Shown: positions 33,222 through 42,804, counted from the first letter of the stretch. The stretch is DNA of 50,156 nucleotides from Lentisphaerota bacterium (GCA_015061805.1 SUVV01000019.1:1-50156), one strand, 5' to 3'. Translations and numbers: made by a program. Notes: generated by a model not told the origin, from the letters alone.

Positions 33222-34931
33222 TTAATTTTCGTCACGCAAGGTTACAAAGATAACCTCTTCCAGAGTGGAGGTTCCGGCTTCGGCTTTCCGCAAAGCGTCG
33301 TCACGCAAACTGCGCATACCGTTCTTACGGGCGTAGGTGCGGAGCGTACCACTGGTCTCGTTGGAGAAGATCAACCGGGCGATATCTTCCGTAATCAGGA
33401 ATATCTCATAAATACCGACTCGGCCGCGATATCCGGTAAATCCGCAGTTGCGGCATCCTTTCCCCTTGACGAACTTGTGGTTGGCAAGATATTCTTCGGT
33501 CAGACCGAGAATACGGCGCTCTGCCTGAGTCGGTGTATAGGGTTCGGCGCATTCTTTGCAGACGCGGCGGAGCAGACGCTGAGCCATTGCCGCCCGGAGC
33601 GCTGTTGCCACCAGGAACGGCTTAACGCCCATATCGACCAGTCGGGTAACCGCACCGGGAGCGTCGTTGGTGTGGAGCGTACTGAAAACCAAGTGACCGG
33701 TAAGAGCGGCGTTGATGGCGATTTCAGCAGTTTCCAGGTCTCGGATTTCACCGACCATGATGATGTTCGGCGCCTGACGGAGCATACTTCGCAGAGCGGC
33801 GGCGAAGGTCATATCCACATACCGGTCGACCTGCACCTGGTTCACACCGGGGAGCTGATATTCGATCGGGTCTTCGACGGTGATAAGTTTACGGGCGGTG
33901 GTATTGATGGTATTCAAAAATGCGTAAAGCGAGGTGGTTTTTCCCGAACCGGTAGGACCGGTCACCAGGAAGATGCCGTCGGGATAGTTGATGATCTTGG
34001 TGACCATTTCCAAATCGTCCGCATAGAAACCCAGACGGGGAATATCCAGCTGGATACTGCTCTTGTCCAAAATACGCATTACGATACTTTCACCGAAAAC
34101 GGTCGGGATGGAAGATACACGCAAGTCCAACTCTTTGTCACCGACATTGATACGGATACGTCCGTCCTGCGGAATACGTTTTTCCGTAATATCCATGTTT
34201 GCCATAATTTTGATACGGCTGGTGAAGTTCGCCTGCATGTATTTGGGCGGACCGTCAACTTCCCGCAGAGCACCGTCGATACGGTAGCGTACCCGGTAGC
34301 GTTTTTCCTGCGGTTCAAAGTGAATATCCGATGCCCGCATCTTGTAGGCATCGATGATAAGTTTGGAAACCAGTCGGATAAGCGGAGTGTCGTCATCTTC
34401 TCTGCCCGGAGCGTTGGCATCGTCCTGATTATATACCAATTCATCGGTAACGCTGATATCGACATCCTGGTTGACACTGGAAACGTCTTCGTTTTCTTCA
34501 GGGTAATACTTTTCGATAGCTTCAAGGATCTGTTCTTCCGGAGCGATCACCGCATCGATATCAGTACCGAGCAGATAGCGCAGGGTGTCGAGAGTTTCGA
34601 CGTTGGTCGGGTCTCCCATGGCGATCGTAAACAGCATATCATCCTTGGCAACCGGAATGACCCGATAGTAACGGGCATAATCTCCGCTGAAACCGGAGAT
34701 GACCTCCTCCGGGATATCATATCCGGACAGATCCATCACCTCCATACCGTACTGTTGAGCAAGCAGGTTGAGCAGTTCTTCCTGATCGACGACCCCGGCT
34801 TTAACCAGTTCCCCGATAACATCATCGCTGCCGGAATCCATGGCAACATTGCGAGCCGCCAATATCTGACTGGCATCGGCCATACCGTATTCCCGGAGCA
34901 ATTTAATAACAAATTCAGTATCCTTGATCAC
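33222..34931 (-). CDS. gspE: type II secretion / type IV pilus assembly ATPase GspE (PilB), paralogue 2
   Basis: 569 residues if started at the GTG at 34931; a TTG at 34958 would add nine residues with no better ribosome site, so the start is uncertain. Same domain plan as the neighbour: an MshEN-type N-terminus, then DIHFEPQEKRYRVRYRIDG, Walker A LVTGPTGSGKTTSLYAFL, VEDPIEYQLPGVNQV, IIMVGEIRDLETAEIA, GHLVFSTLHTNDA and the zinc Cys pairs CKEC and CRNC. Two assembly ATPases side by side with one platform protein suggest either a heteromeric motor or alternate motors. Neither resembles a PilT retraction ATPase, since both have the long N-domain. Confidence 0.92.
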   Translation of the reverse strand: MIKDTEFVIKLLREYGMADASQILAARNVAMDSGSDDVIGELVKAGVVDQEELLNLLAQQYGMEVMDLSGYDIPEEVISGFSGDYARYYRVIPVAKDDMLFTIAMGDPTNVETLDTLRYLLGTDIDAVIAPEEQILEAIEKYYPEENEDVSSVNQDVDISVTDELVYNQDDANAPGREDDDTPLIRLVSKLIIDAYKMRASDIHFEPQEKRYRVRYRIDGALREVDGPPKYMQANFTSRIKIMANMDITEKRIPQDGRIRINVGDKELDLRVSSIPTVFGESIVMRILDKSSIQLDIPRLGFYADDLEMVTKIINYPDGIFLVTGPTGSGKTTSLYAFLNTINTTARKLITVEDPIEYQLPGVNQVQVDRYVDMTFAAALRSMLRQAPNIIMVGEIRDLETAEIAINAALTGHLVFSTLHTNDAPGAVTRLVDMGVKPFLVATALRAAMAQRLLRRVCKECAEPYTPTQAERRILGLTEEYLANHKFVKGKGCRNCGFTGYRGRVGIYEIFLITEDIARLIFSNETSGTLRTYARKNGMRSLRDDALRKAEAGTSTLEEVIFVTLRDEN

Positions 34932-35001
34932 TCTCTTTGAATCCCTATAAAATAACAAAAAATTTACACACTTAAAAAGTTAACTCCGCAAATGCGATTT
35001 G

Positions 35002-36207
35002 TCAAGTTTCCAACACCGCTTCTTCAGCAATTTTTTCAAGTAATTTTCCATATTCGGCAATTTTTGCCTCTTCCTGCTCGGCGAGAGCCGCCGGTACCGA
35101 AGTGCTGGGGTTGCCCGGAGCAAAAACGGTACAACTGTCCGGCACCTGAACTTTGGACTGTTCCATCGTCCCGATCTTTTCGGCGATCCGGATGGTTTCC
35201 AACTTATCCGCACCGACCAGCGGGCGCAGCACCAGCAGGTCGCTTGCCCGGTTGATGGTGTCCATATTCACCACGGTCTGGCTGGCGACCTGCCCCAGCG
35301 CATCGCCGGTGACCAGAGCGCGGCAGTCACAGCGTTCAGCGAGGATACCGGCGATCCGGAGCATGGCGCGGCGATAGAGGACGGTACGCATCCGTTCATT
35401 GCAGCAGTCCCGGATCTGCTTTTGCAGCGGGGCAAGGTTCACTGAAAACAATCTGCCGCTGCGCTGGAACGTATTGAGTTTTTCAGCGATACCGCGCACC
35501 TTGTCAATGGTTTCCTGCGGAGTGTAAGGCGAACTGTGGAAAGTGATGAAGTCGGTGGCAGAACCGCGCTTCATGATCAGCCATGCCGCGACCGGAGAAT
35601 CGATACCTCCTGAAAGCAGCGTCATCACCCGGGGATTGCTTCCCACCGGCAGACCGCCGACACCATCGATTATATCAAAATAAAGCAGGGAAAATTCATC
35701 TCTGATCTCGCATCCGAGGGTCAGTTCCGCATTGTCAAGATCAATTGAAAACGCATCTTCGCCGAGCAGATCCGCGGCGTGAGTTATCAGTTCGATCTCG
35801 ATATCTTTGGAGGTCATCGGGAAACGCTTATTGCTCCGGCGCGCCCGGATCCGGAATGAAGGCTTGCGGCCGCTTTCCCGGTAAGGACGGAACTTTTCCG
35901 GAAGAACATCGCTTACGCACTTTTTGATCTCATCCATATCGACCGGCAGCAATACCGCCGGAGAAAAAGACTGAAGCCCGAAAACATCCGGCAGAACTTT
36001 TTTGATCTGTTCCAGAACGCTGTTTTCAAAAACCTCGCCCTCTTCCGGAGAGAGCCACACCCTGCCCCGCACCCGCTGGACTTTGCAACTGACTCCGGCA
36101 CGCTTGAGTTGGCGGCGGATATTCTCGATCAAACATTTTTCAAACATATTGCGGTTATTGCCCTTGGTGGCAATTTCATGATACCGGCAAATCACACAAT
36201 TATACAT
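35002..36207 (-). CDS. thiI: tRNA 4-thiouridine synthetase ThiI
   Basis: 401 residues with AGAGAGGA before the ATG. It activates tRNA U8 with ATP and transfers sulfur to make 4-thiouridine, and in some bacteria also feeds thiazole synthesis. Domains: N-terminal ferredoxin-like region, THUMP domain (about 60-165), then the PP-loop pyrophosphatase domain with TLLSGGIDSPVAAW near 194. It ends without a rhodanese domain, the short form found in many bacteria and archaea, so sulfur must come from a separate IscS/NifZ-type donor. It sits between the membrane sulfatase gene (11 bases) and gspE with no evident functional link. Confidence 0.94.
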   Translation of the reverse strand: MYNCVICRYHEIATKGNNRNMFEKCLIENIRRQLKRAGVSCKVQRVRGRVWLSPEEGEVFENSVLEQIKKVLPDVFGLQSFSPAVLLPVDMDEIKKCVSDVLPEKFRPYRESGRKPSFRIRARRSNKRFPMTSKDIEIELITHAADLLGEDAFSIDLDNAELTLGCEIRDEFSLLYFDIIDGVGGLPVGSNPRVMTLLSGGIDSPVAAWLIMKRGSATDFITFHSSPYTPQETIDKVRGIAEKLNTFQRSGRLFSVNLAPLQKQIRDCCNERMRTVLYRRAMLRIAGILAERCDCRALVTGDALGQVASQTVVNMDTINRASDLLVLRPLVGADKLETIRIAEKIGTMEQSKVQVPDSCTVFAPGNPSTSVPAALAEQEEAKIAEYGKLLEKIAEEAVLET

Positions 36208-36218
36208 AAAAGTCCTCT

Positions 36219-38030
36219 CTATTTACTGTAATACAAATTGAAATAGTCATTGAACGCCTGTTTTTCCGGAGAATCATAATTTTTTTCACCGAGTTTCAAC
36301 ACAAGCGGTTTATCTTCTCCCGGACGATGAACAAACATCAAGTGACCGGGAGTGCGGGAAATCGCACAGTTTTTCTTTTCATGCAGATCCCGCCCCATGA
36401 AACTGCGGGGAATGTTGCCGCCGATCAACCGTACCAGCGTTGGCGTCACATCGATACTTGAACAATATTTGCTGTAATCAAGTTCTTTCAGCGGTTCAGT
36501 CGACGGAGTGATGAAAATCAACGGGATACGGGACGGATTGAAATTTTCCCGCTTGAGATAATTTTCGCCGTGAGTTGCCGAATGGTCTGCGGTCAGCACG
36601 ATCAATGTCCGCGGTCCGTAAAGCGCCGGGTCGTCCATTATCCGCCGGATAAACCAGCCAAGATGGCAGTCAAAGGAGTGCAGAGCATTCAAAAACGGAG
36701 AAGTATATTTGTGCCGGCACTCCGGCTTACCGGCAACGGTGTAAGGCGGATGTATATCGATCGTACTGATCACCGCGATAAAACGCTGCGGGAACTTTGG
36801 AGCGCGCATGACTTTCAGCACCATGTCGAAGAGTTCAAAATCGGCGATCCCCCATACCGATTTGGAAACAGCGGTGAACTTTTTCTGCAACTCTTCCAGA
36901 AAAAAGAAGTGATCAAGCGTACCGCCGAACAATTTCATGTAGGTCTTGCGGTTATTTCCGAACAATCCGGAAACCGGAGAAAAATAGTATCCGGCATATC
37001 CGAGTTTTCTGCCGATCGAAAACAACGATGGATTGCCGGGGGCATTCAACTCCCTCCGGTAATCCAGGCGGGACATCAGGAGCGCCGTCAATCCCCAACT
37101 GGTGGGCTGTGATGCCGAAAAACAGTTGACATAGGAGATATTTTCCCGGAACAGCCAATCCAGATTCGGGGTAATATCCGCCGGCATTCCGGAATTGTAT
37201 GCACTGATAAAGTCAAGATCAAGCGATTCACAGGCGATGATTATGATCTTATCATACTTTGCCGGTTCGGCGGCAGTTTCAGCGCCCTGAGCTTTCATGG
37301 ATTCAATATTTGCGGCGTAAAGGATTTCTGCCGATTCCTCCGGCAAATTCTCCGGGAAGTAACCGCAGTCATCATTTTTTTCCAATGCCATATCGACAAT
37401 ATCTCCGGCCAGTTCCGCCACCACCACCGGCACCGGGCGAACCAGATTGGATGCCATCGCATCATCCTGCACCTTGCGGCGGCGGCTGAAAACATACACC
37501 GAACTTGCCGCAATCGAAATCACGAACAATATCGCAAAGACCGTTATCCAGGAATCCGGAATGATTCTCCGCTTATTGCGGCTGGCATACCACACCCTGC
37601 CGCAGAAATAAATCACCGCCGACAGCACCAGAAGCAGCAGCGGGATCCCCCATAACAGATAATACCTGCCGAAAACCGCCCGCAATCCGTTGTGATCAGT
37701 ATGTTCCCAAAGCAGCAGCACCGAATCCAGCCCCAGCGGCATAAAGGTCTCTTTGCGGATGATCAGCGCCGTGATCCGCAAAATCACGCAGAGAAACGCC
37801 GACAGCACCGCAATCACCGCACACAACCGGTTGCGGAATATCTGCGCCAGAAGCACGAAGCACAGCGGCAATACAAAATCCCCCAACACCGGCCAGACCA
37901 GCAGGAATCCGGCATTGGAATAGCGGGAAAGCAGCAATGCCGACATTCCGGAGATGAACATCAGCATAACCATTGTCATCACGACAAGACTGCGCCGCAG
38001 CAGATATTTCAAAGGACGGTGATAATTCAT
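36219..38030 (-). CDS. membrane-anchored alkaline-phosphatase-fold transferase (LtaS/EptA/sulfatase family)
   Basis: 603 residues from the ATG at 38030; the open frame upstream would overlap the M29 gene. Five hydrophobic segments lie in the first 210 residues. A large extracytoplasmic catalytic domain follows with sulfatase-superfamily marks: IIACESLDLDF (metal Glu), SASQPTSWGLTALL (Thr nucleophile), STIDIHPPYT and LTADHSATHGENY (metal Asp-His). This architecture fits phosphoethanolamine or glycerophosphate transferases that decorate lipids or envelope glycans rather than soluble sulfatases; the donor and acceptor cannot be told from sequence. It lies in a run with thiI and the M29 peptidase. 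Confidence 0.85.
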   Translation of the reverse strand: MNYHRPLKYLLRRSLVVMTMVMLMFISGMSALLLSRYSNAGFLLVWPVLGDFVLPLCFVLLAQIFRNRLCAVIAVLSAFLCVILRITALIIRKETFMPLGLDSVLLLWEHTDHNGLRAVFGRYYLLWGIPLLLLVLSAVIYFCGRVWYASRNKRRIIPDSWITVFAILFVISIAASSVYVFSRRRKVQDDAMASNLVRPVPVVVAELAGDIVDMALEKNDDCGYFPENLPEESAEILYAANIESMKAQGAETAAEPAKYDKIIIIACESLDLDFISAYNSGMPADITPNLDWLFRENISYVNCFSASQPTSWGLTALLMSRLDYRRELNAPGNPSLFSIGRKLGYAGYYFSPVSGLFGNNRKTYMKLFGGTLDHFFFLEELQKKFTAVSKSVWGIADFELFDMVLKVMRAPKFPQRFIAVISTIDIHPPYTVAGKPECRHKYTSPFLNALHSFDCHLGWFIRRIMDDPALYGPRTLIVLTADHSATHGENYLKRENFNPSRIPLIFITPSTEPLKELDYSKYCSSIDVTPTLVRLIGGNIPRSFMGRDLHEKKNCAISRTPGHLMFVHRPGEDKPLVLKLGEKNYDSPEKQAFNDYFNLYYSK

Positions 38031-38052
38031 GATTAAAATTCCGGGAAACTGC

Positions 38053-39288
38053 TCAGATACACCACACTCCGTTACGGAAGATGGCGACCGCTTCGCCGCT
38101 TCCGGTGATGCCGTCGACCGCCAGATCTTCACTTCCGATCATAAAGTCGACGTGGATCATGCTGTCGTTGACTCCCATGGCGTGCAATTCGTCCGCCGAA
38201 TACTTTTCGTAATCCCGGACACAGTTATCGAAACCTCTGCCCAGCGCCAGATGACAGCAGGCATTTTCATCAAACAGCGTATTATAAAAGAGAATTCCGG
38301 TGCGGTTGATGGGCGAATCCCAGGAGATAAGCGCACATTCACCGAGAAATGCCGCATTTTCATCCATGGCGATCATCCGTTCCAACGCCTCCTGCCCCTT
38401 GCGGGCGCGCACTTCAACGGCTTTACCATTGGCAAAACGGATGGAAAAATCTTCGATCAGAGTACCCTGCCATGAAAGCGGCTTGGTGGCAACCAGCAGA
38501 CCTTCGGCATCGCCCTTGCGGGGAGTGGTGAAGATCTCTTCAGAGGGGATGTTGGGATTGAAAACTCTGCCGGAAAGATCCTTTTCCGCACCGCCGGCAA
38601 AGATCCCCTGCTCCATCAATCCGACCTCAAAATCGGTTCCATTGGAGGATTTGTAACGGAGTTTGGCAAAATTGTAACTGTTGAGCAATTCACAGCGGCG
38701 GTGGATCAACCGGTTGTGTTCCTCCCAATTGGCGATCGGGTCGCCATTGGCGCGGGCGGCACCAAGGATTGCCTCCCAGAGTTTCTCCACCGCCTCATCT
38801 TCCGGAATTCCGGGAAAAACCTTCGCCGCCCACCGGACACCGGGGACACCGGCGATGCACCACTGGAATTTATTCTCCATCTCATCGCGATAGGGTTTTA
38901 CTTTCGGGAAACGCGCCATCTGCGCCCGCGCCCGCTTGCCCTGGTCGATACCGTCCATGCCATCCGGATCATCCGAATCCAGCCAGATCAGCGCCGGAAG
39001 TTTTTCGCAGCGCCATTTGAGTTTTTCCAACTCCCAATTTTCAATTGCCGAGAGCGTTTCCTCGCTCTGGCGGAGTTGAGCGAGCCGCTCGATCGGCATA
39101 TCTTTCCATTCAAGGATGACCTTTCCGGCACCGTGGTCGTAGCATTTTTCCACGACCATCCGGGTGAATTCGATCTCATCAAGACCGGCGATAATGATCA
39201 CTTCCTGACCGGGGTCGGGATTGATCCCCTTGCCGACGATAAGTTCAGCATAACGGCTTAAACGTTCTTTATCCACAATAAATGTCAC
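38053..39288 (-). CDS. M29-family metalloaminopeptidase
   Basis: 411 residues. It removes N-terminal residues from peptides in the cytosol with two metal ions. Matches to family M29 (AmpS/PepS/aminopeptidase T): N-terminal SRYAELIVGKGINPDPGQEV, then metal ligands at the expected places: Glu in NIPSEEIFTTPRKG (about 250), Glu in GECALIS (317), His in CCHLALGRG (346), and His and Asp in MIHVDFMIGSEDL (379, 381). Length is normal. It overlaps the preceding Cys-rich protein gene by four bases. Confidence 0.93.
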   Translation of the reverse strand: MTFIVDKERLSRYAELIVGKGINPDPGQEVIIIAGLDEIEFTRMVVEKCYDHGAGKVILEWKDMPIERLAQLRQSEETLSAIENWELEKLKWRCEKLPALIWLDSDDPDGMDGIDQGKRARAQMARFPKVKPYRDEMENKFQWCIAGVPGVRWAAKVFPGIPEDEAVEKLWEAILGAARANGDPIANWEEHNRLIHRRCELLNSYNFAKLRYKSSNGTDFEVGLMEQGIFAGGAEKDLSGRVFNPNIPSEEIFTTPRKGDAEGLLVATKPLSWQGTLIEDFSIRFANGKAVEVRARKGQEALERMIAMDENAAFLGECALISWDSPINRTGILFYNTLFDENACCHLALGRGFDNCVRDYEKYSADELHAMGVNDSMIHVDFMIGSEDLAVDGITGSGEAVAIFRNGVWCI

Positions 39289-39608
39289 TTTCCATTTTGG
39301 TATTTTTCAAGTAATTCTGCGGCACACCCGACACATCTGGTACAGGGAACATGCAACTCTTTTTTGAGCATGGAACAACTCTCACCGCCCAATTCCGCGT
39401 TGAATCCTCTGCGAATGACCTCCGCGCCATTTTCTCCGGCGATAAGCATTGCCGCATGAAGCGCTCCGCAACGATTTCCCGGAGCGTTGCCGCCTCCGGC
39501 ACTTAGCAGTTCCGGGACGAGATCATCGCGGTCAAATCCGGCGGCAACAGCTTGAGCGCAGTTACAGCGCCGGGGCACTTCCGAAAAGATTTCAACACAT
39601 TTATTCAT
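39285..39608 (-). CDS. C-GCAxxG-C-C family Cys-rich (putative redox) protein
   Basis: 107 residues from the ATG at 39608, eight bases after GGAAGA; an ATG two codons upstream is too close to the site. Small Cys-rich protein with RCNCAQAV near 15, GGNAPGNRCGALHAAM near 39-54, and a C-terminal CTRCVGCAAELL. This is the pattern of the family described as putative redox-active proteins; the true function is unknown. It leads the transcription unit, has a consensus promoter, and overlaps the M29 aminopeptidase start. Confidence 0.85.
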   Translation of the reverse strand: MNKCVEIFSEVPRRCNCAQAVAAGFDRDDLVPELLSAGGGNAPGNRCGALHAAMLIAGENGAEVIRRGFNAELGGESCSMLKKELHVPCTRCVGCAAELLEKYQNGK

Positions 39609-39638
39609 TTGCATATTCTTCCGTTATTTTACCCATTT

Positions 39639-39667
39639 AATATACCATCTTTTCCGGCATATTTCAA
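39639..39667 (-). promoter_or_regulatory. promoter of the Cys-rich protein / M29 / thiI / gsp run
   Basis: TTGAAA, 17 bases, TATATT on the minus strand, 31 bases before the ATG at 39608. Confidence 0.8.
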
Positions 39668-39690
39668 AACCGAACCGCATCTGCAATATA

Positions 39691-39718
39691 AAAACCCCCG
39701 GAAAAAGATTACCGGGGG
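39691..39718 (-). terminator. terminator of the membrane kinase gene
   Basis: CCCCCGG/CCGGGGG with a ten-base loop, followed on the minus strand by five T. Confidence 0.85.
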
Positions 39719-39745
39719 AATATTTCACATTGTCAAAGCGGAAAT

Positions 39746-42136
39746 TCAGAGATAGTCCTTGAACTCCGGAATAGAACCAAGCACCTCATATTCAGAATTG
39801 AACAGTTCCGGATCATATTCCAGCATGGCAAGAATACCGCCAACCATCCGCTGACGGGCGTATCCGGGCTGAAGAGTTTTGCATTTCTGCAAAGTCCGCA
39901 TCAGCAAAGTCACCTTTTTATCATCGTTCATATCCATCACCATGCGGTGAATATCCGCTCCGTTTGACATTCCGAAACGGATAAGCCGGATATTTCCGCT
40001 GGCCAGAGCGTCGTTGAAAATGCCCTGAACCCGTTTGCGGTTCATCTTGACCTCTTTAATGCGGCGGCGCTCGATCCGGCGCCGGAAGTAAGAGACAAAA
40101 CTGGAACCCGGCAAAACGGCGTCAAATTCATCAAGCAATTCCTTGATTGCGGAAAAATCCTCTTTGTCAAACGCGGCATAGATTTCACGTTTGAGCCGGG
40201 TTTCCTCAAACTTGGCGATATTCTCTATCCGCTCCCGGAGTTTGGCGGTCACAGACTCATCCTCCGGCATGGCATTGACCAATTCGCGGCAGGCACCGAA
40301 GTTGCACCGGGTATAAAAATCTTCAAAGGCGACATACTGCTTGATCATGCCGCTGGAGGCCGCTTCCGGAGCCAGTGACAGATAAAGTCTGCCGGTATCC
40401 AGAGCCAGACGGTAATTATCCTGACCGACCGCCCGGAGAAAAACCTCCAGCAGATGTCCGGGAAGTGAGTCCCGCAATTCAAAGAAACGGCTGTCATTGA
40501 TCCACGCACAATTCTGGAACAGCCGGTGCAGAGCAAGATACTTTTCTGCACCGAGCAGGTTGCGGCAGCGCAGATCGAAGTAGTGCATTGCGCTGACATT
40601 GAGCCGTTCCCGGTCAGCGGCGCTCAAGGTATTGAGCATTTCCGGAACGCGCCGCATTTCGATACGGACAGAACCATCGCTTTCCCGGAGTTGAGTAATC
40701 AATTCTTCCAGATTGATTTCGGGCCAATTCTGCTTCTTTGCAGTTTTGAACGCCTGCAAAGTCGCCTTTTCCGGAATCGCCGCGGCACTCCTCTCAACGT
40801 CACGAATCGGTTTAGGTCCGGAAACATTGATCGGCTTCGTTTTTTTGACTGCAGCCGGAGTTTCAACTTTCACCGCTTCGGCAGGCTTATCCGCGACCGT
40901 TTTCGCTTCGGTTTCGGATGAACCGCTGAAAACTGCCGCCAGCACAATGATCAGAATGATCAGTGCCGCCGCAGTTGCGGCGATAAACGGCAGGAACTTT
41001 TTCCAGGCAGGACGTTTGAGAACGGCGATTTCCTGCTCGATCATCTCCAGCATGACATCAATATTTTCCGGGCGCTGTTCCAAATTCTTGGCGCTCATCT
41101 TGTTGATAAGAGCAGACACCCGCCTGGAAATTTTCGGATTGACCTTTTCAACCGGCTCCAGAGGACGGTCAAGCACATTAGCCATGACCCCATAGACCGA
41201 ATCGGCATCAAATGGACGGATGCCGGTCAGCATATGGTACATGGTAACTCCGAGGCTGTAAATGTCGGCACGGCAGTCAACCTTATTGGAGGAGCGGAGC
41301 TGCTCCGGAGAAGCATAGTTGGGAGTCCCCAGAATGGCATTGTCCAACGTCAGAGCCGCACCGCTGTTTTTGCCGGAAACCTTGGCAACACCCAGGTCGG
41401 TAACTTTTACCACACCATCCGAAGAAAGCATGATATTGGCAGGTTTGATATCCCGGTGAACGATGTGATGTTCCGCTGCGGCTTTCAGCGCAAGTCCGGC
41501 ATCCCGGACAATTTCCAGAGTACGCAATTCGCTGATTGCGCCGACTTCCAGCAACTGTTCGATGGAAACGCCGTTGACATACTCCATCACGATATAGGCG
41601 TAACTGGTATTGCTGTCCAGTTCCACATCGACAACGGCGATCAGGTTCGGATGGTGGATATTTCCGGCGAGCCGCGCCTCCCGGAGCAAACGGGACTGCA
41701 GATCCGGATCAGCAGAAATGACCTCTTTACGCAGTATCTTGAGCGCGAACTGAGAATTGAGCAGGACATGTTCCACCAGATAAACTTCACCCATGCCGCC
41801 GATACCGAGACAGCGGATGACCCGGTATTTGCCGACCATATCTCCGGGAGAGAGTGTGGAATCACTGAACTTTTTGGCACGCCGGGCGATTTCAGGGAAA
41901 AACTTATCGGCTTCGCTCCCCAGAACAAAATGGATCTCTTTAAGACAATGGGGACATTTGCCGCTGCCGCCGGTCATATAGAGCGGAACCGCAACTCTTC
42001 CCTCGCATTCCGGGCAGATACATTGAACCTGCCGCTCCGAAATCTGTACCGGTAAAGAACAATTCGGGCAAGCAACTTCAGCGCCGACCATATTACCGTC
42101 GGCTGGGAATTCAAAATTACAATGAAGACAAAACAT
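39746..42136 (-). CDS. membrane Ser/Thr protein kinase with N-terminal Cys pairs
   Basis: 796 residues. Residues 1-70 carry four CxxC pairs (C3/C6, C23/C26, C41/C44 and C61/C64) that look like two zinc ribbons. The kinase domain runs from about 103 to 370: GIGGMGEVY, ALK (Lys 133), HRDIKPANIM (227-236), DLG (247-249), GTPNYASPEQ. One membrane helix lies at about 381-404. A 390-residue C-terminal part follows, outside the cytoplasm if the kinase is inside. It is helical and includes an ankyrin-like motif (ASGNIRLIRFGMSNGADIH) near 720. This resembles PknB-like receptors in which an outside domain senses a signal; the ligand is unknown. Monocistronic with promoter and terminator. The kinase motifs match those of the FHA-kinase at 1-1244, but base composition is that of the main chromosome. 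Confidence 0.93.
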   Translation of the reverse strand: MFCLHCNFEFPADGNMVGAEVACPNCSLPVQISERQVQCICPECEGRVAVPLYMTGGSGKCPHCLKEIHFVLGSEADKFFPEIARRAKKFSDSTLSPGDMVGKYRVIRCLGIGGMGEVYLVEHVLLNSQFALKILRKEVISADPDLQSRLLREARLAGNIHHPNLIAVVDVELDSNTSYAYIVMEYVNGVSIEQLLEVGAISELRTLEIVRDAGLALKAAAEHHIVHRDIKPANIMLSSDGVVKVTDLGVAKVSGKNSGAALTLDNAILGTPNYASPEQLRSSNKVDCRADIYSLGVTMYHMLTGIRPFDADSVYGVMANVLDRPLEPVEKVNPKISRRVSALINKMSAKNLEQRPENIDVMLEMIEQEIAVLKRPAWKKFLPFIAATAAALIILIIVLAAVFSGSSETEAKTVADKPAEAVKVETPAAVKKTKPINVSGPKPIRDVERSAAAIPEKATLQAFKTAKKQNWPEINLEELITQLRESDGSVRIEMRRVPEMLNTLSAADRERLNVSAMHYFDLRCRNLLGAEKYLALHRLFQNCAWINDSRFFELRDSLPGHLLEVFLRAVGQDNYRLALDTGRLYLSLAPEAASSGMIKQYVAFEDFYTRCNFGACRELVNAMPEDESVTAKLRERIENIAKFEETRLKREIYAAFDKEDFSAIKELLDEFDAVLPGSSFVSYFRRRIERRRIKEVKMNRKRVQGIFNDALASGNIRLIRFGMSNGADIHRMVMDMNDDKKVTLLMRTLQKCKTLQPGYARQRMVGGILAMLEYDPELFNSEYEVLGSIPEFKDYL

Positions 42137-42170
42137 TAAACCACCCTCTTATCACATTACACACAAAGAT

Positions 42171-42199
42171 AATGTAACTCGCATAAGGTGTAAATGCAA
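42171..42199 (-). promoter_or_regulatory. promoter of the membrane kinase gene
   Basis: TTGCAT, 17 bases, TACATT on the minus strand, 34 bases before the ATG; the ribosome site is GAGGGTGG. Confidence 0.65.
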
Positions 42200-42271
42200 A
42201 CCGCAAAACAGAAAAAAAGAGAAATATTTTGCAGGCAAACTTTTTTGCGGACAACAAAGAAAACAGCGTGG

Positions 42272-42804
42272 GCTTGCTGACTGGCACTTTGGGGTGGGAA
42301 AGATGGGAGAGGATGGGAAGTTTTGAGAGATTTTGAGAGGGCGTAAAATTACGGGCAACGCGCCCTTTGCGGGCAGTTGGAACAAGGCGGCTTGACGGGG
42401 TTGCAAACAATGCGGCTTGCTGACTGGCGCTTTGGGGTGGGAGGGATGGGAGAGGATGGGAAGTTTTGAGAGATTTTGAGAGGGCGTAAAATTACGGGCA
42501 ATGTCCCATTTGCGGGCAGTTGGAGCAACGCGGCTTGACGGGATTGCAAACAATGCGGCTTGCTGACTGGCACTTTGGGATACAGAGGTGTACGGATAGG
42601 TACGGATAAGTACGGAGGGAGAGGCGGTATGCAGTGTCCCATTCGCGGGCTGTTGGAGCAACGCGGCTTGACGGGGTTGCAAACAATGCGGCTTGCTGAC
42701 TGGCGCTTTGGGGTGGGAAGTTTTGGGAGATTGTGGGAGGGGTTGGGAGAGGGTTAAATTACGGGCGACCTACCCTTCGCGGGCAGTTGGAGCAAGGCGG
42801 CTTG
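42272..42804. repeat. four tandem copies of a 143-bp repeat
   Basis: Each copy begins GCTTGCTGACTGGC(G/A)CTTTGGG; copies start at 42272, 42415, 42558 and 42691 (periods 143, 143, 133). Each contains TTTTGAGAGATTTTGAGAGG or a variant, a TTACGGGC(A/G)A segment, CGCGGGCAGTTGGAGCAA and TTGCAAACAATGCGGCTTG. Copy 3 replaces the G-rich GGGTGGGA block by TACGGATAGG-like repeats. No credible gene lies here; the open frames on the minus strand are low-complexity translations of the repeat. Confidence 0.85.

Noticed and set aside
33117..34940. A 607-codon plus-strand frame antisense to the second gspE
   Set aside because: Shadow of a certain gene.
42152..42682. A 176-codon open frame on the minus strand over the tandem repeats, plus shorter ones in other frames
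   Set aside because: The translation is just the 143-bp repeat read in one frame, with no ribosome site and low-complexity sequence; frames change between copies.
42272..42804. CRISPR array
   Set aside because: The repeat unit is 143 bp with no short conserved repeat separated by unique spacers, and there are no cas genes.
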